Positions 26,745 through 33,813 of a stretch of 64,000 nt of DNA are shown here, one piece after another (the stretch's first letter is position 1; each line of letters opens with the position of its first letter). The position numbers and the translations under genes are program-made. The DNA is from B1SED10-225 sp964501415 (lineage in GTDB: Bacteria > Bacillota_I > Bacilli_A > Izemoplasmatales > Izemoplasmataceae): contig CAZCSL010000006.1 in the NCBI GenBank assembly GCA_964501415.1, positions 7,686-71,685 on the forward strand, in the 5' to 3' direction. Under the pieces are notes generated by a model. That model saw nothing but the letters and a program-made list of their open reading frames with translations, did not search any database and had not been told where the DNA came from.

Positions 26745-28856
26745 TCAATCCATATCGTTCAATATATGCTCTAGTTGTTCCTCATTCACTAAGACTTCTC
26801 TAGCTTTTGACCCCAAATTACCAGAAACCACAGCCATCGCCTCCAAAGATTCTACAATACTTTGAGCTCGGTTAAACCCAATATTAAATGACTTGGAAAT
26901 CTTGTTAATGGAAGCTTCTTGTTTTGAAACTACAAATTTTGCCACTTCTTCTAGTAAATCATCTTGTTCAAAAGTCTTCGTTGCACTTTTAACTAAAGCT
27001 TCCTCGCTAAACAAGAAATCAGGCTTGGCTTGTTTCTTGATAAAATTGGTGACCGTTTCAATATCCTCATCACTAACAAAAGCGCCTTGTAGACGTTGTT
27101 TATTGCCAGAGGTAGGCACATATAACATATCGCCCTTACCTAAAAGCGTCTCTGCACCAGCAGCATCAATAATCGTTTGAGAATCAATGTGCGAAGAAAC
27201 ATTAAAGGCTATGCGCGTTGGAATATTACTTTTTATGGTCCCTTTAATAACATCGGTACTCGGTCTTTGAGTAGCAACGATTAAGTGTATCCCACATGCG
27301 CGTGCTTTTTGTGTGATTCTCATAATAGACTCTTCAACGTATTGTGAAGAAACCATCATAAGGTCGTTAAGTTCATCGACAATTATCACTATGTAAGGCA
27401 TCTTATCCTCAGGGTTATCAATTTTATTATTATAAGCATCAATATCTCTAGCGGTATATTGTCTAAAGGTTTGGAAGCGTCTTTCCATCTCATCAACGAC
27501 CCAGTTTAATGCCGCAGTCGCAGTTTTTGCATCATTGATCACGGGCGTTATCAAATGTGGCAGATCATTATATGCCGATAACTCTACCATCTTAGGATCA
27601 ATTAACATCAGCTTTAAATCTGATGGTTTGTATCGCAATAAAAGACTCATTAAAATGGTGTTGATACAAACACTTTTACCACTACCTGTAGCACCGGCAA
27701 TCAAGCCATGTGGCATCGATTTAATAGGGGCATAGATGGGTTTTCCATCGATATCTAGACCCAAAGCAATCGTTAATGGCATGGCAGCTTGCATGAACAT
27801 AGAGCGATTAACGATATCAATAAAGTGCACCGTTTGAGCTTCTTCATTCGGCACTTCAATGCCGACGGTTGTCTTACCAGGGATAGGCGCTTCAATACGT
27901 ATGTCTTTAGCACCCAAAGCCATTTTTAAGTTATCGTTAAGATTGGTAATTTTAGAAAGCTTTACCCCTTTTTCAACAGCGATTTCATAGCGTGTGACCG
28001 TTGGTCCTTGAGTGTGTTTATAAACTCTAGCGCCAATTCCAAATTCATTAAACGTTTCATTGATGGTGTTGGTTTGACTTTCAACCGATACGCTTAAATC
28101 AACGGGCTCCTCATCGGGTTTACTCAAAAGACTTACAGGTGGAATTTGATAATGCTTATACATATTATCGCCTGTCTTAACGGTTTGTTTTGATTTATCA
28201 ACCGTTTGTGCATTTGCGCTTGGCGTTTGCTTTACCTCTGAAGAATCCGGAGTCTGTTGTGGTTCTTCAAAAGGCTTGGCTTCAGCTTCAAAGGAAGATT
28301 CAACCGCATCTGATTTTTCCGTGGATTCATCGGTTTCAGGTTTGCGTTGTTTTGGTCTTTGTGTGGTTTGGTCGTCTCTTAAAAAATCATACATCGTGGT
28401 TTTTCTTTCCGTACCGTTTTGATTATCATGGTCGTGACTATCTGATTGCATTGAAGAAGGTTCATCTGCTTTGCGGTCAATGATGGTTGCTTCGACAATC
28501 TTATTATCCGCTTTTTTGGTCTGGCTGGATTGCATGACTTCATCCAAGTTTTTGCCCCGTACTAAATCAAACTCAGGATAATCAGAACCATATTTCCTGA
28601 TTCTCTCCTCTTTTGTGATACGAGGTTTGGTTCGAAACACATCCATCTTATCCATGTTTCTGCTGAAGTTGGTTTTAATGGGAATCACAACTTCATCTTT
28701 AACGTTCTTGCCAAAAATCGGAGATACAAACTGACTACGCTTGTATGTCCGCTTTTTTTCATGACTTCTTTTCGTAATTTCATACACTTCAAAAGGCTCC
28801 TCATCTGCTGTCCTTTTGTAAGGTGGTATCATTTTTTTCTTGCGTTTGAACAACAT
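26745..28856 (-). CDS. sftA: Soluble FtsK/SpoIIIE-family DNA translocase, SftA-like
   Basis: A hexameric ATP-driven DNA pump that clears chromosomes from the division site. 703 residues. Residues 1-235 are hydrophilic, charged and low in complexity with no membrane helices; SPIFGKNVKDEVVIP (about 45-59) resembles a conserved N-terminal motif of SftA. The alpha/beta motor follows: Walker A GATGSGKS at 388-395, Walker B LMLIDPK, and IIVDELNDLMM. The C-terminal gamma winged helix (about 640-703, ISKSFNIGFNRAQSIVESLE) recognises polar DNA sequences. No second FtsK is in the window, so this may be the only translocase. Confidence 0.88.
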   Translation of the reverse strand: MLFKRKKKMIPPYKRTADEEPFEVYEITKRSHEKKRTYKRSQFVSPIFGKNVKDEVVIPIKTNFSRNMDKMDVFRTKPRITKEERIRKYGSDYPEFDLVRGKNLDEVMQSSQTKKADNKIVEATIIDRKADEPSSMQSDSHDHDNQNGTERKTTMYDFLRDDQTTQRPKQRKPETDESTEKSDAVESSFEAEAKPFEEPQQTPDSSEVKQTPSANAQTVDKSKQTVKTGDNMYKHYQIPPVSLLSKPDEEPVDLSVSVESQTNTINETFNEFGIGARVYKHTQGPTVTRYEIAVEKGVKLSKITNLNDNLKMALGAKDIRIEAPIPGKTTVGIEVPNEEAQTVHFIDIVNRSMFMQAAMPLTIALGLDIDGKPIYAPIKSMPHGLIAGATGSGKSVCINTILMSLLLRYKPSDLKLMLIDPKMVELSAYNDLPHLITPVINDAKTATAALNWVVDEMERRFQTFRQYTARDIDAYNNKIDNPEDKMPYIVIIVDELNDLMMVSSQYVEESIMRITQKARACGIHLIVATQRPSTDVIKGTIKSNIPTRIAFNVSSHIDSQTIIDAAGAETLLGKGDMLYVPTSGNKQRLQGAFVSDEDIETVTNFIKKQAKPDFLFSEEALVKSATKTFEQDDLLEEVAKFVVSKQEASINKISKSFNIGFNRAQSIVESLEAMAVVSGNLGSKAREVLVNEEQLEHILNDMD

Positions 28857-28857
28857 C

Positions 28858-29196
28858 TTATCCCTCTTTTAACGCTTTGACTTTTTGTAAAAAAGCCGTC
28901 ACATCCTCTGGATGCTTGCGACGTTTATTGATTAGTGATTGTTTGAGTTTCCCATGAGAAAAATATAGAAATGATGGCACCCCAAAAACATGGTAGTGTT
29001 TAAAAACCTCGGGTAATTCGTGGCGATAAACTGAGATAAATAACATATTCTCAAATGGTTTGATAATCTTATCAATGTATTGATCTAAGTAATCACAATC
29101 AATACATTGTGTGCTTTTAAAAATGGCAACGATATCTTTGTGTGTTTTTAATAGCTTTTCTAGTGCCTCTAAATCATGAATCTTCAGAATCATCAT
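28858..29196 (-). CDS. Thioredoxin-like protein
   Basis: A 112-residue thioredoxin-fold protein with a CxxC-type motif CIDCDY at about 32-37, after VAIFKSTQ, where thioredoxins have WCGPC. The cis-proline region appears as VFGVPSFLYFSHG. It resembles the YtpP/YbbN-like small thioredoxins of Bacilli; redox partner unknown. The ATG at 29196 is chosen because GGAAAG lies eight bases upstream; the GTG start nine bases earlier is too close to that site. It overlaps the upstream gene, so the two are probably translationally coupled. Confidence 0.75.
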   Translation of the reverse strand: MMILKIHDLEALEKLLKTHKDIVAIFKSTQCIDCDYLDQYIDKIIKPFENMLFISVYRHELPEVFKHYHVFGVPSFLYFSHGKLKQSLINKRRKHPEDVTAFLQKVKALKEG

Positions 29197-29926
29197 CTTC
29201 GCCACTTTCCAATGCTTTTAATTCTTTTTCGACTACGTCAAGTTCAACCTTTTTATCAAATAGTTTTTTAGAATAAACACCCGCGGTTTCCTCACCAACC
29301 ACCGCAATGGTTAAAAGGGCGATACGCTTAGATACAAAATCAACACTTCGATTGATGACAATCTTTCTGAACCAGTATGCCGGATTAAAAATATTAACCG
29401 CTCCCAAGCCTACTTTAACCGCTCTGTTCAGTGATTTATTTCTAGCAACTTTCACAACCCTGGATTCTTCAATACGTTTTTTCCGTTCGAACAACTCCAC
29501 GATTTTACTGACCCTGATGGTTCTTGTGTTTTTTAGAAGAGGTTGTTCTAAGATATTGTTTAGGCGTTCTGATATATAATTGTTTAACGCCAACATTTCA
29601 TCTATGGAAAGTTCAAGCATGGGATGTTTAGATCTTGGATAGTGATAAGCGGAAATATCTTCAATCAATTCATAAGATAGATTAAAAACGAGTTTACCAT
29701 ATCCTTCATCGCCTTTTCTATAACGCTTTTTGAAGGCTTGTTGTTTTTCTAAAATCAATCCTCTTAAAGACTCTTCATCCACATTATCAACGGGTTTGTT
29801 GATTTCTTGTAAATCAAGATTTTTGCCACGTACTAAAAAATAAACATAAACCAAGGTGAACAAAATAAAGCCTGAAAATATACCAAGCATAAAGTTTATT
29901 AATCCGCCTATAGATATATCTGGCAT
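29174..29926 (-). CDS. Unknown protein with one N-terminal membrane helix
   Basis: I do not recognise a family with confidence. 250 residues: one membrane segment at about 7-31 (GLINFMLGIFSGFILFTLVYVYFLV is interrupted only by the strand start), then a long hydrophilic part rich in Lys, Arg and Glu with predicted helices, a patch NIFNPAYWFRKIV (about 178-190) that could touch the membrane, and an acidic C-terminus (ESGEDDDSEDS). Conserved in position before a thioredoxin-like gene and sftA, it heads the seven-gene block running to tsaC. Extended -10 promoter TGATATAAT lies at 29945-29950. A structural or regulatory membrane-associated role is possible but not shown. Confidence 0.6.
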   Translation of the reverse strand: MPDISIGGLINFMLGIFSGFILFTLVYVYFLVRGKNLDLQEINKPVDNVDEESLRGLILEKQQAFKKRYRKGDEGYGKLVFNLSYELIEDISAYHYPRSKHPMLELSIDEMLALNNYISERLNNILEQPLLKNTRTIRVSKIVELFERKKRIEESRVVKVARNKSLNRAVKVGLGAVNIFNPAYWFRKIVINRSVDFVSKRIALLTIAVVGEETAGVYSKKLFDKKVELDVVEKELKALESGEDDDSEDS

Positions 29927-29944
29927 TCATATCACCTCGAAAAC

Positions 29945-29953
29945 ATTATATCA
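29945..29953 (-). promoter_or_regulatory. Extended -10 promoter of the 29.9-23.9 kb gene block
   Basis: Minus strand TGATATAAT, 20 bases before the first start codon; no good -35. It is divergent from the HAD gene promoter. Confidence 0.5.
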
Positions 29954-29991
29954 TAAATCCAGCTCAAATTCTTAATGTATATCGCTATGAT

Positions 29992-30020
29992 TTGCACTTA
30001 AATTACTTTTGTGCGATAAT
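29992..30020 (+). promoter_or_regulatory. Promoter of the HAD phosphatase gene
   Basis: TTGCAC (29992-29997), spacer 17, GATAAT (30015-30020). Transcription from near 30026 leaves a very short leader. Confidence 0.55.
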
Positions 30021-30036
30021 ACCGTAGGTGATAAAA

Positions 30037-30852
30037 ATGAATAAACACTTAATAGCTTTGGACCTTGATGGCACCTTGCTTTATGATTGGAGCACACTTG
30101 ATCAAAACACAAAAGATTTTTTATTAGAATTCAAGCAGTTGGGCCACCCATTAGTTATAGCAACGGGTCGCCCCTTTCGTAGTGCGATTAAATTTTACCG
30201 TGAACTAAAACTAAACACACCGATAATCAATTATAACGGTGGCTTGATTTCTTGGCCTGGTAACGAAGACTTTAAAGGCGTCGATATCAAATTGGAAAAA
30301 GACGCAGTCATTGATATATTTAAAGCCAATGAAGCTCATATTGAAAACGCATTTTGTGAAATAAAAGATGATATCTACTTGATGAAAGAAAGTGAGGATA
30401 TAGTTGATCTACTTCATTTTTTCAACAATGCCCGGTTGTTTGTAGGGGACTTCAAAAAGACCCTACCTGGTCCTGTGAATGGCTTTATCATTGTAGGCAA
30501 AAAAGACAAAGGGCATCATATTGAAAACTATGTAAAAAGGCATTATCCCAATAAGATAATGGCTCGAAATTGGGGAGATGATCATCAATTTATCATCGAA
30601 CTATATTCACCACAAAACAACAAAGGCATGGCCTTAGATTATGTGGCAAAGCACTATGATATTCCACGTGAAAACGTCATTGCATTTGGCGATGGCCTCA
30701 ACGATTTAGAAATGATTCAATATGCGGGCATAGGCGTAGCCGTCAAAAATGCGTGCCCAGAGTTGAAGGAGCTTGCGGATGTAGTTAGTCCTCATAGCAA
30801 TCAACAACAAGCAATCAAGAAATTTTTGAAAAAATACTTTAAAGATAAATAG
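30037..30852 (+). CDS. Cof-type HAD hydrolase
   Basis: A 271-residue haloacid-dehalogenase phosphatase of the Cof/YidA group, which usually dephosphorylates sugar phosphates, FMN or pyridoxal phosphate. Motif I is ALDLDGTLL (the nucleophile Asp first), motif II VIATGR, motif III Lys in the NNKGMALDY segment, and motif IV FGDGLNDLEM. The C2-type cap lies between (about 85-185). The ATG at 30037 follows AGGTG; the GTG nine bases earlier is part of that ribosome site. It is a single-gene transcript converging on ffh. Substrate unknown. Confidence 0.9.
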   Translation: MNKHLIALDLDGTLLYDWSTLDQNTKDFLLEFKQLGHPLVIATGRPFRSAIKFYRELKLNTPIINYNGGLISWPGNEDFKGVDIKLEKDAVIDIFKANEAHIENAFCEIKDDIYLMKESEDIVDLLHFFNNARLFVGDFKKTLPGPVNGFIIVGKKDKGHHIENYVKRHYPNKIMARNWGDDHQFIIELYSPQNNKGMALDYVAKHYDIPRENVIAFGDGLNDLEMIQYAGIGVAVKNACPELKELADVVSPHSNQQQAIKKFLKKYFKDK

Positions 30853-30892
30853 GGCGAATTCAGATTAAAACCTGAATCCGCCTTTTCTTTTG
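30853..30892. terminator. Shared hairpin terminator between the HAD gene and ffh
   Basis: Stem GGCG-ATTCAG with CTGAAT-CGCC around an AT-rich loop, T-rich on the plus side. The same hairpin covers the last codons and stop of ffh on the minus strand. Confidence 0.65.
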
Positions 30893-32271
30893 CCTTTACC
30901 TTTTTTGACTTTCTTATTTTGTTGCGGTTGCATACTTTTTAAGGGATTGTTAGGGTCTATGGTTTTAGGATCCATCGATCCCATTCTCTTTGCGGCTTGT
31001 TGCTGTTGGTCTAAACTTTGTAACAAGCGGTTTATTTCTGCAACGCTGCGGCCTGAACCTTGTGCGATTCGACGACGTCTTGAAGCAGCTTGTTTTAATA
31101 GTCTTGGTTGTTTGCGTTCTTGTTTGGTCATGGAGCCAATAATGGTTTCGATGTATAAAAGTTGTTTGTCATCAATATCGGCGTTTTTCATCATTTTATT
31201 GGCACCGGGTATCATTTTCATCAGACCCCCTAAAGAGCCCATACGTTTAATCATTTTTAGCTGTTTTAGGTAATCGTTAAAATTAAACTTCCCTGACATC
31301 ATTTTTTCCATGAGATTCATCATGTCATCTTCATCAACGTTTTCTTGTACTTTATCGATGAGGGTTAAAACATCACCCATACCTAAAATTCTAGAGGCCA
31401 TACGTTCGGGGTGGAAAATCTCTAAGGCATCGAGCTTCTCACCCAAACCCATAAATTTAATCGGCACATCAGCAACTTTACGCAAAGAAAGCGCCGCGCC
31501 GCCTCTAGTATCCCCATCAAGTTTGGTGATAATGCTTCCGCTAATTTGTAAAGATTGATGAAAATGGTCTGCAACGCTAACTGCATCTTGTCCCGTCATA
31601 GCATCTAGTACCAACAAAATCTCATCAGGTTCGATGGTAGACTTAATCAGTTTGATTTCATCCATCATGCCTTCATCTATATGAAGACGCCCTGCGGTAT
31701 CAAATATAAGCGCATCATGTCCATTTTGAGCCGCATATTCTAAAGCTTGTTTTGCTATGACTTCCGGTTTGTAGTCAATCCCTTTTTCATATACTTCAAC
31801 ATTGACTTGCTGAGCTATAGTAACTAGTTGGTCAACGGCCGCTGGACGATAAACATCCAAAGCAACCAGCAATGGTTTTTTAACTTGCTGTTTTTTAATA
31901 TATTTAGCCAATTTACCTGCGGTCGTTGTCTTCCCGCTTCCTTGCAATCCTACCAGCATTATTTTCGCTGGTTTGTTTTTAGAAAGCTCAAAGCTAGTCG
32001 TTTCGCCTCCCAATAGATCAGTTAAGGCTTCATGGACAACTTTAACTACTTGTTGTGCAGGATTCAAACCTTTTAATATTTTTTCTCCAGTTGCTTGTTC
32101 CCGTATTTCTTTTGTGAACGCTTTAACTACTTTAAAATTGACATCAGCTTCTAGTAAGCTTAGCCTAATTTCACGCATCATCTCGTCGATGTCCTTTTCC
32201 GTTAGACGAGCTTTTCCGCGTATACGTCTTAAAGCCATTTGCAAGCGATCGGACAGTTGATCAAAAGCCAT
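30865..32271 (-). CDS. ffh: Signal recognition particle protein Ffh
   Basis: SRP54 GTPase that binds signal peptides and 4.5S RNA and docks with FtsY. 468 residues: N domain 1-90, G domain with GLQGSGKTTTAGKLA, DTAGRL and TKLDGDTRGGAAL, then a methionine-rich M domain (MMNLMEKMMSGKFNFND to RMGSMDP) with the RNA-binding helix RRRRIAQGSGRSVAEINRLL, and a basic tail KKVKKGKGKRKGG. It follows ylxM by four bases in the order ftsY-ylxM-ffh. The SRP RNA gene is not found in the window. Confidence 0.98.
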   Translation of the reverse strand: MAFDQLSDRLQMALRRIRGKARLTEKDIDEMMREIRLSLLEADVNFKVVKAFTKEIREQATGEKILKGLNPAQQVVKVVHEALTDLLGGETTSFELSKNKPAKIMLVGLQGSGKTTTAGKLAKYIKKQQVKKPLLVALDVYRPAAVDQLVTIAQQVNVEVYEKGIDYKPEVIAKQALEYAAQNGHDALIFDTAGRLHIDEGMMDEIKLIKSTIEPDEILLVLDAMTGQDAVSVADHFHQSLQISGSIITKLDGDTRGGAALSLRKVADVPIKFMGLGEKLDALEIFHPERMASRILGMGDVLTLIDKVQENVDEDDMMNLMEKMMSGKFNFNDYLKQLKMIKRMGSLGGLMKMIPGANKMMKNADIDDKQLLYIETIIGSMTKQERKQPRLLKQAASRRRRIAQGSGRSVAEINRLLQSLDQQQQAAKRMGSMDPKTIDPNNPLKSMQPQQNKKVKKGKGKRKGGFRF

Positions 32272-32275
32272 GACG

Positions 32276-32599
32276 TTAAACCACCTTTTCTAATTCTTTG
32301 ATTAATGCTTTAATACGATCGATATCAGAGGTATTCTTTATCTGATTGATAATAGCATCTTTTTTATCTTGTTTTGACTTTAGTTGCATTTTCTTTTCAT
32401 ATTGCGTTAATTTTTGAACCGCATTTTGGATATGATCATGCACGGCATTTCGAGAAATGTTTTCTATTTGAGCAATTTCTTTCAAGGTATAATTCTCACT
32501 GAAATAATACTGCATAATTTTTTGTTGTTTTGAGGTAAGTAAGGGTTCATAGAAATATAGTAAATCGTTAATCCATAGTTGTTTTTCTAGTGCATCCAT
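32276..32599 (-). CDS. ylxM: YlxM-like SRP-associated helix-turn-helix protein
   Basis: A 107-residue sigma-70 region 4-like helix-turn-helix protein (LTSKQQKIMQYYFSENYTLK, EIAQIENISRNAVHDHI), the hallmark of the UPF0122/YlxM family. It stimulates or accompanies SRP function in streptococci and is found next to ffh in Firmicutes. It starts on the last base of ftsY and ends four bases before ffh, so the three are one operon. Confidence 0.92.
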   Translation of the reverse strand: MDALEKQLWINDLLYFYEPLLTSKQQKIMQYYFSENYTLKEIAQIENISRNAVHDHIQNAVQKLTQYEKKMQLKSKQDKKDAIINQIKNTSDIDRIKALIKELEKVV

Positions 32600-33564
32600 T
32601 ATATCACTTCCGAAAACAGACCATAAATGTATTCTTCGATATCGAAATACTCTAAATCGTTTAGTTTTTCTCCTAAGCCAACCATTTTTATCGGAATCCC
32701 TATGGTTTCCTTAATCGCTAAAGCAATACCGCCTTTAGCTGTACCATCAAGTTTGGTGAGTATAACCCCACTGAGATGGGTAACTTCATTGAATATTTTC
32801 GCTTGTGAAAGTCCATTTTGACCCGTGGTTGCATCTAAAACCAAAAGCGTTTCATGTGGCGCTTGATCGACTTCTCTACCAATAACGCGGTGTATTTTTT
32901 CTAGTTCATTCATAAGGTTTTTTTTGTTTTGCAGCCGACCTGCGGTATCACAAAGTAAAACATCGTATTTTTCTGCTTTAGCCTTTTTAATCGCATCAAA
33001 CATAACGCTTGATGGATCAGAACCTTCTGGCTTGGAAAAAAATTCACAACCAACGCGCTCAGACCAAATTCTTAGCTGGTTAATCGCACCGGCACGAAAG
33101 GTATCGCCTGCTACTAACATGACACGCTTACCCTCTTTTTTTAACTGATGGGCCACCTTGCCAATGGTGGTCGTTTTTCCTACCCCGTTGACACCGACAA
33201 AAAGCAATACCGACAAATCGTGATCAGTATCTAAATTGGTATCAATAATCTCTTCTTTAACATAACGTTTAAACATTTCTTCAACGATAACTTCTTTAAG
33301 GCTTTCAGCGTTCTCAATTTGTTTTAGCTCTACCGTATCTCTTAGATGTTCAACAAAGGTTATAACCGTATCAACGCCCATATCAGCAGCGATAAAAAGT
33401 TCTTCAATATCTTCAAATAAAGCCTCATCGATTTTTTTACCGGCGACCAATAATTCATTCAGTTGATTAAACGTTGAGGTTCTGGTTTTAGCCATCCCAA
33501 TTTTATATTTTTGGGCTTTCGCTTTGGATTTTTTGCTTTTAAATAAATTCTTAAAAAAGGCCAT
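32599..33564 (-). CDS. ftsY: Signal recognition particle receptor FtsY
   Basis: Membrane-docking GTPase for SRP. 321 residues from 33564 (MAFFKNLFKSKKSKAKAQ), where the basic amphipathic N-terminus should bind lipids; there is no long acidic A domain. The NG domain has GVNGVGKTTTIGKVA, DTAGRLQNKKNLMNEL and TKLDGTAKGGIALAI. AAGGA precedes the ATG by nine bases. An extended -10 promoter lies at 33594-33602. Confidence 0.97.
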   Translation of the reverse strand: MAFFKNLFKSKKSKAKAQKYKIGMAKTRTSTFNQLNELLVAGKKIDEALFEDIEELFIAADMGVDTVITFVEHLRDTVELKQIENAESLKEVIVEEMFKRYVKEEIIDTNLDTDHDLSVLLFVGVNGVGKTTTIGKVAHQLKKEGKRVMLVAGDTFRAGAINQLRIWSERVGCEFFSKPEGSDPSSVMFDAIKKAKAEKYDVLLCDTAGRLQNKKNLMNELEKIHRVIGREVDQAPHETLLVLDATTGQNGLSQAKIFNEVTHLSGVILTKLDGTAKGGIALAIKETIGIPIKMVGLGEKLNDLEYFDIEEYIYGLFSEVI

Positions 33565-33593
33565 ACACACACATCCTTATAATTATCATAGGT

Positions 33594-33602
33594 ATTATAA
33601 CA
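33594..33602 (-). promoter_or_regulatory. Extended -10 promoter of ftsY-ylxM-ffh
   Basis: Minus strand TGTTATAAT, 30 bases before the ftsY start, with only a poor -35. It lies just after the terminator of the candidate small RNA. Confidence 0.6.
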
Positions 33603-33620
33603 CAAGCGTAAGAGGGTTAA

Positions 33621-33740
33621 AATAAAAAACCCCTATAAAAAGGGGAAATCCGCCTCGCGGCGGATTAAGGAAGGGGATGTGTGAATAATAAATTATTCAC
33701 CATGCTATGTAAGGGATAAGCAGCAACTTATCAGTTGCAA
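33621..33740 (-). ncRNA. Candidate free-standing small RNA, about 120 nt
   Basis: A self-contained transcription unit without an open frame. Reading the minus strand from about 33739: hairpin 1 GCAACT-GATA-AGTTGC (33738-33723); a C-rich single strand CTTATCCCTTACATAGC; hairpin 2 GTGAATAA-TTTA-TTATTCAC (33700-33681); a second C-rich strand ACATCCCCTTCCTT; hairpin 3 AATCCGCC-GCGA-GGCGGATT with a GNRA loop (33666-33647); then the terminator CCCCT stem and T6 (33645-33624). The GNRA loop and T tract exist only in this orientation. The two unpaired CCC/CCCC stretches look able to pair with Shine-Dalgarno sequences, as in RsaE/RoxS-type regulators. No Rfam family is recognised. Confidence 0.65.
33624..33645 (-). 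terminator. Terminator of the candidate small RNA
   Basis: Minus strand CCCCT, six-base loop, AGGGG, then TTTTTTATTTT. Confidence 0.8.
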
Positions 33741-33744
33741 GTAA

Positions 33745-33773
33745 ATATTACCACGAAAGATAAAACGTGTCAA
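33745..33773 (-). promoter_or_regulatory. Near-perfect promoter of the candidate small RNA
   Basis: Minus strand TTGACA (33768-33773), spacer of 17, TAATAT (33745-33750), giving a start near 33738. It lies between topA and the RNA. Confidence 0.75.
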
Positions 33774-33813
33774 GTCAAAACCACTAAACTTCAATGGTTA
33801 AGTCCAGTCTTTT

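Noticed and set aside
26745..28856. SpoIIIE (sporulation translocase)
   Set aside because: No membrane domain in the first 235 residues and no sporulation genes; SftA-like fits better.
30890..31273. Plus-strand frame opposite ffh
   Set aside because: Shadow of the methionine-rich M domain; no upstream ribosome site, and the HAD terminator lies before it.
33621..33773. SRP (4.5S) RNA, because of the position next to ftsY-ylxM-ffh
   Set aside because: No GGAAG tetraloop helix or the conserved CAGGxCxGGAAGxxAGCAGC core is present on either strand.
33621..33773. 6S RNA
   Set aside because: The unit is made of three short independent hairpins, not one long interrupted stem with a central bubble.
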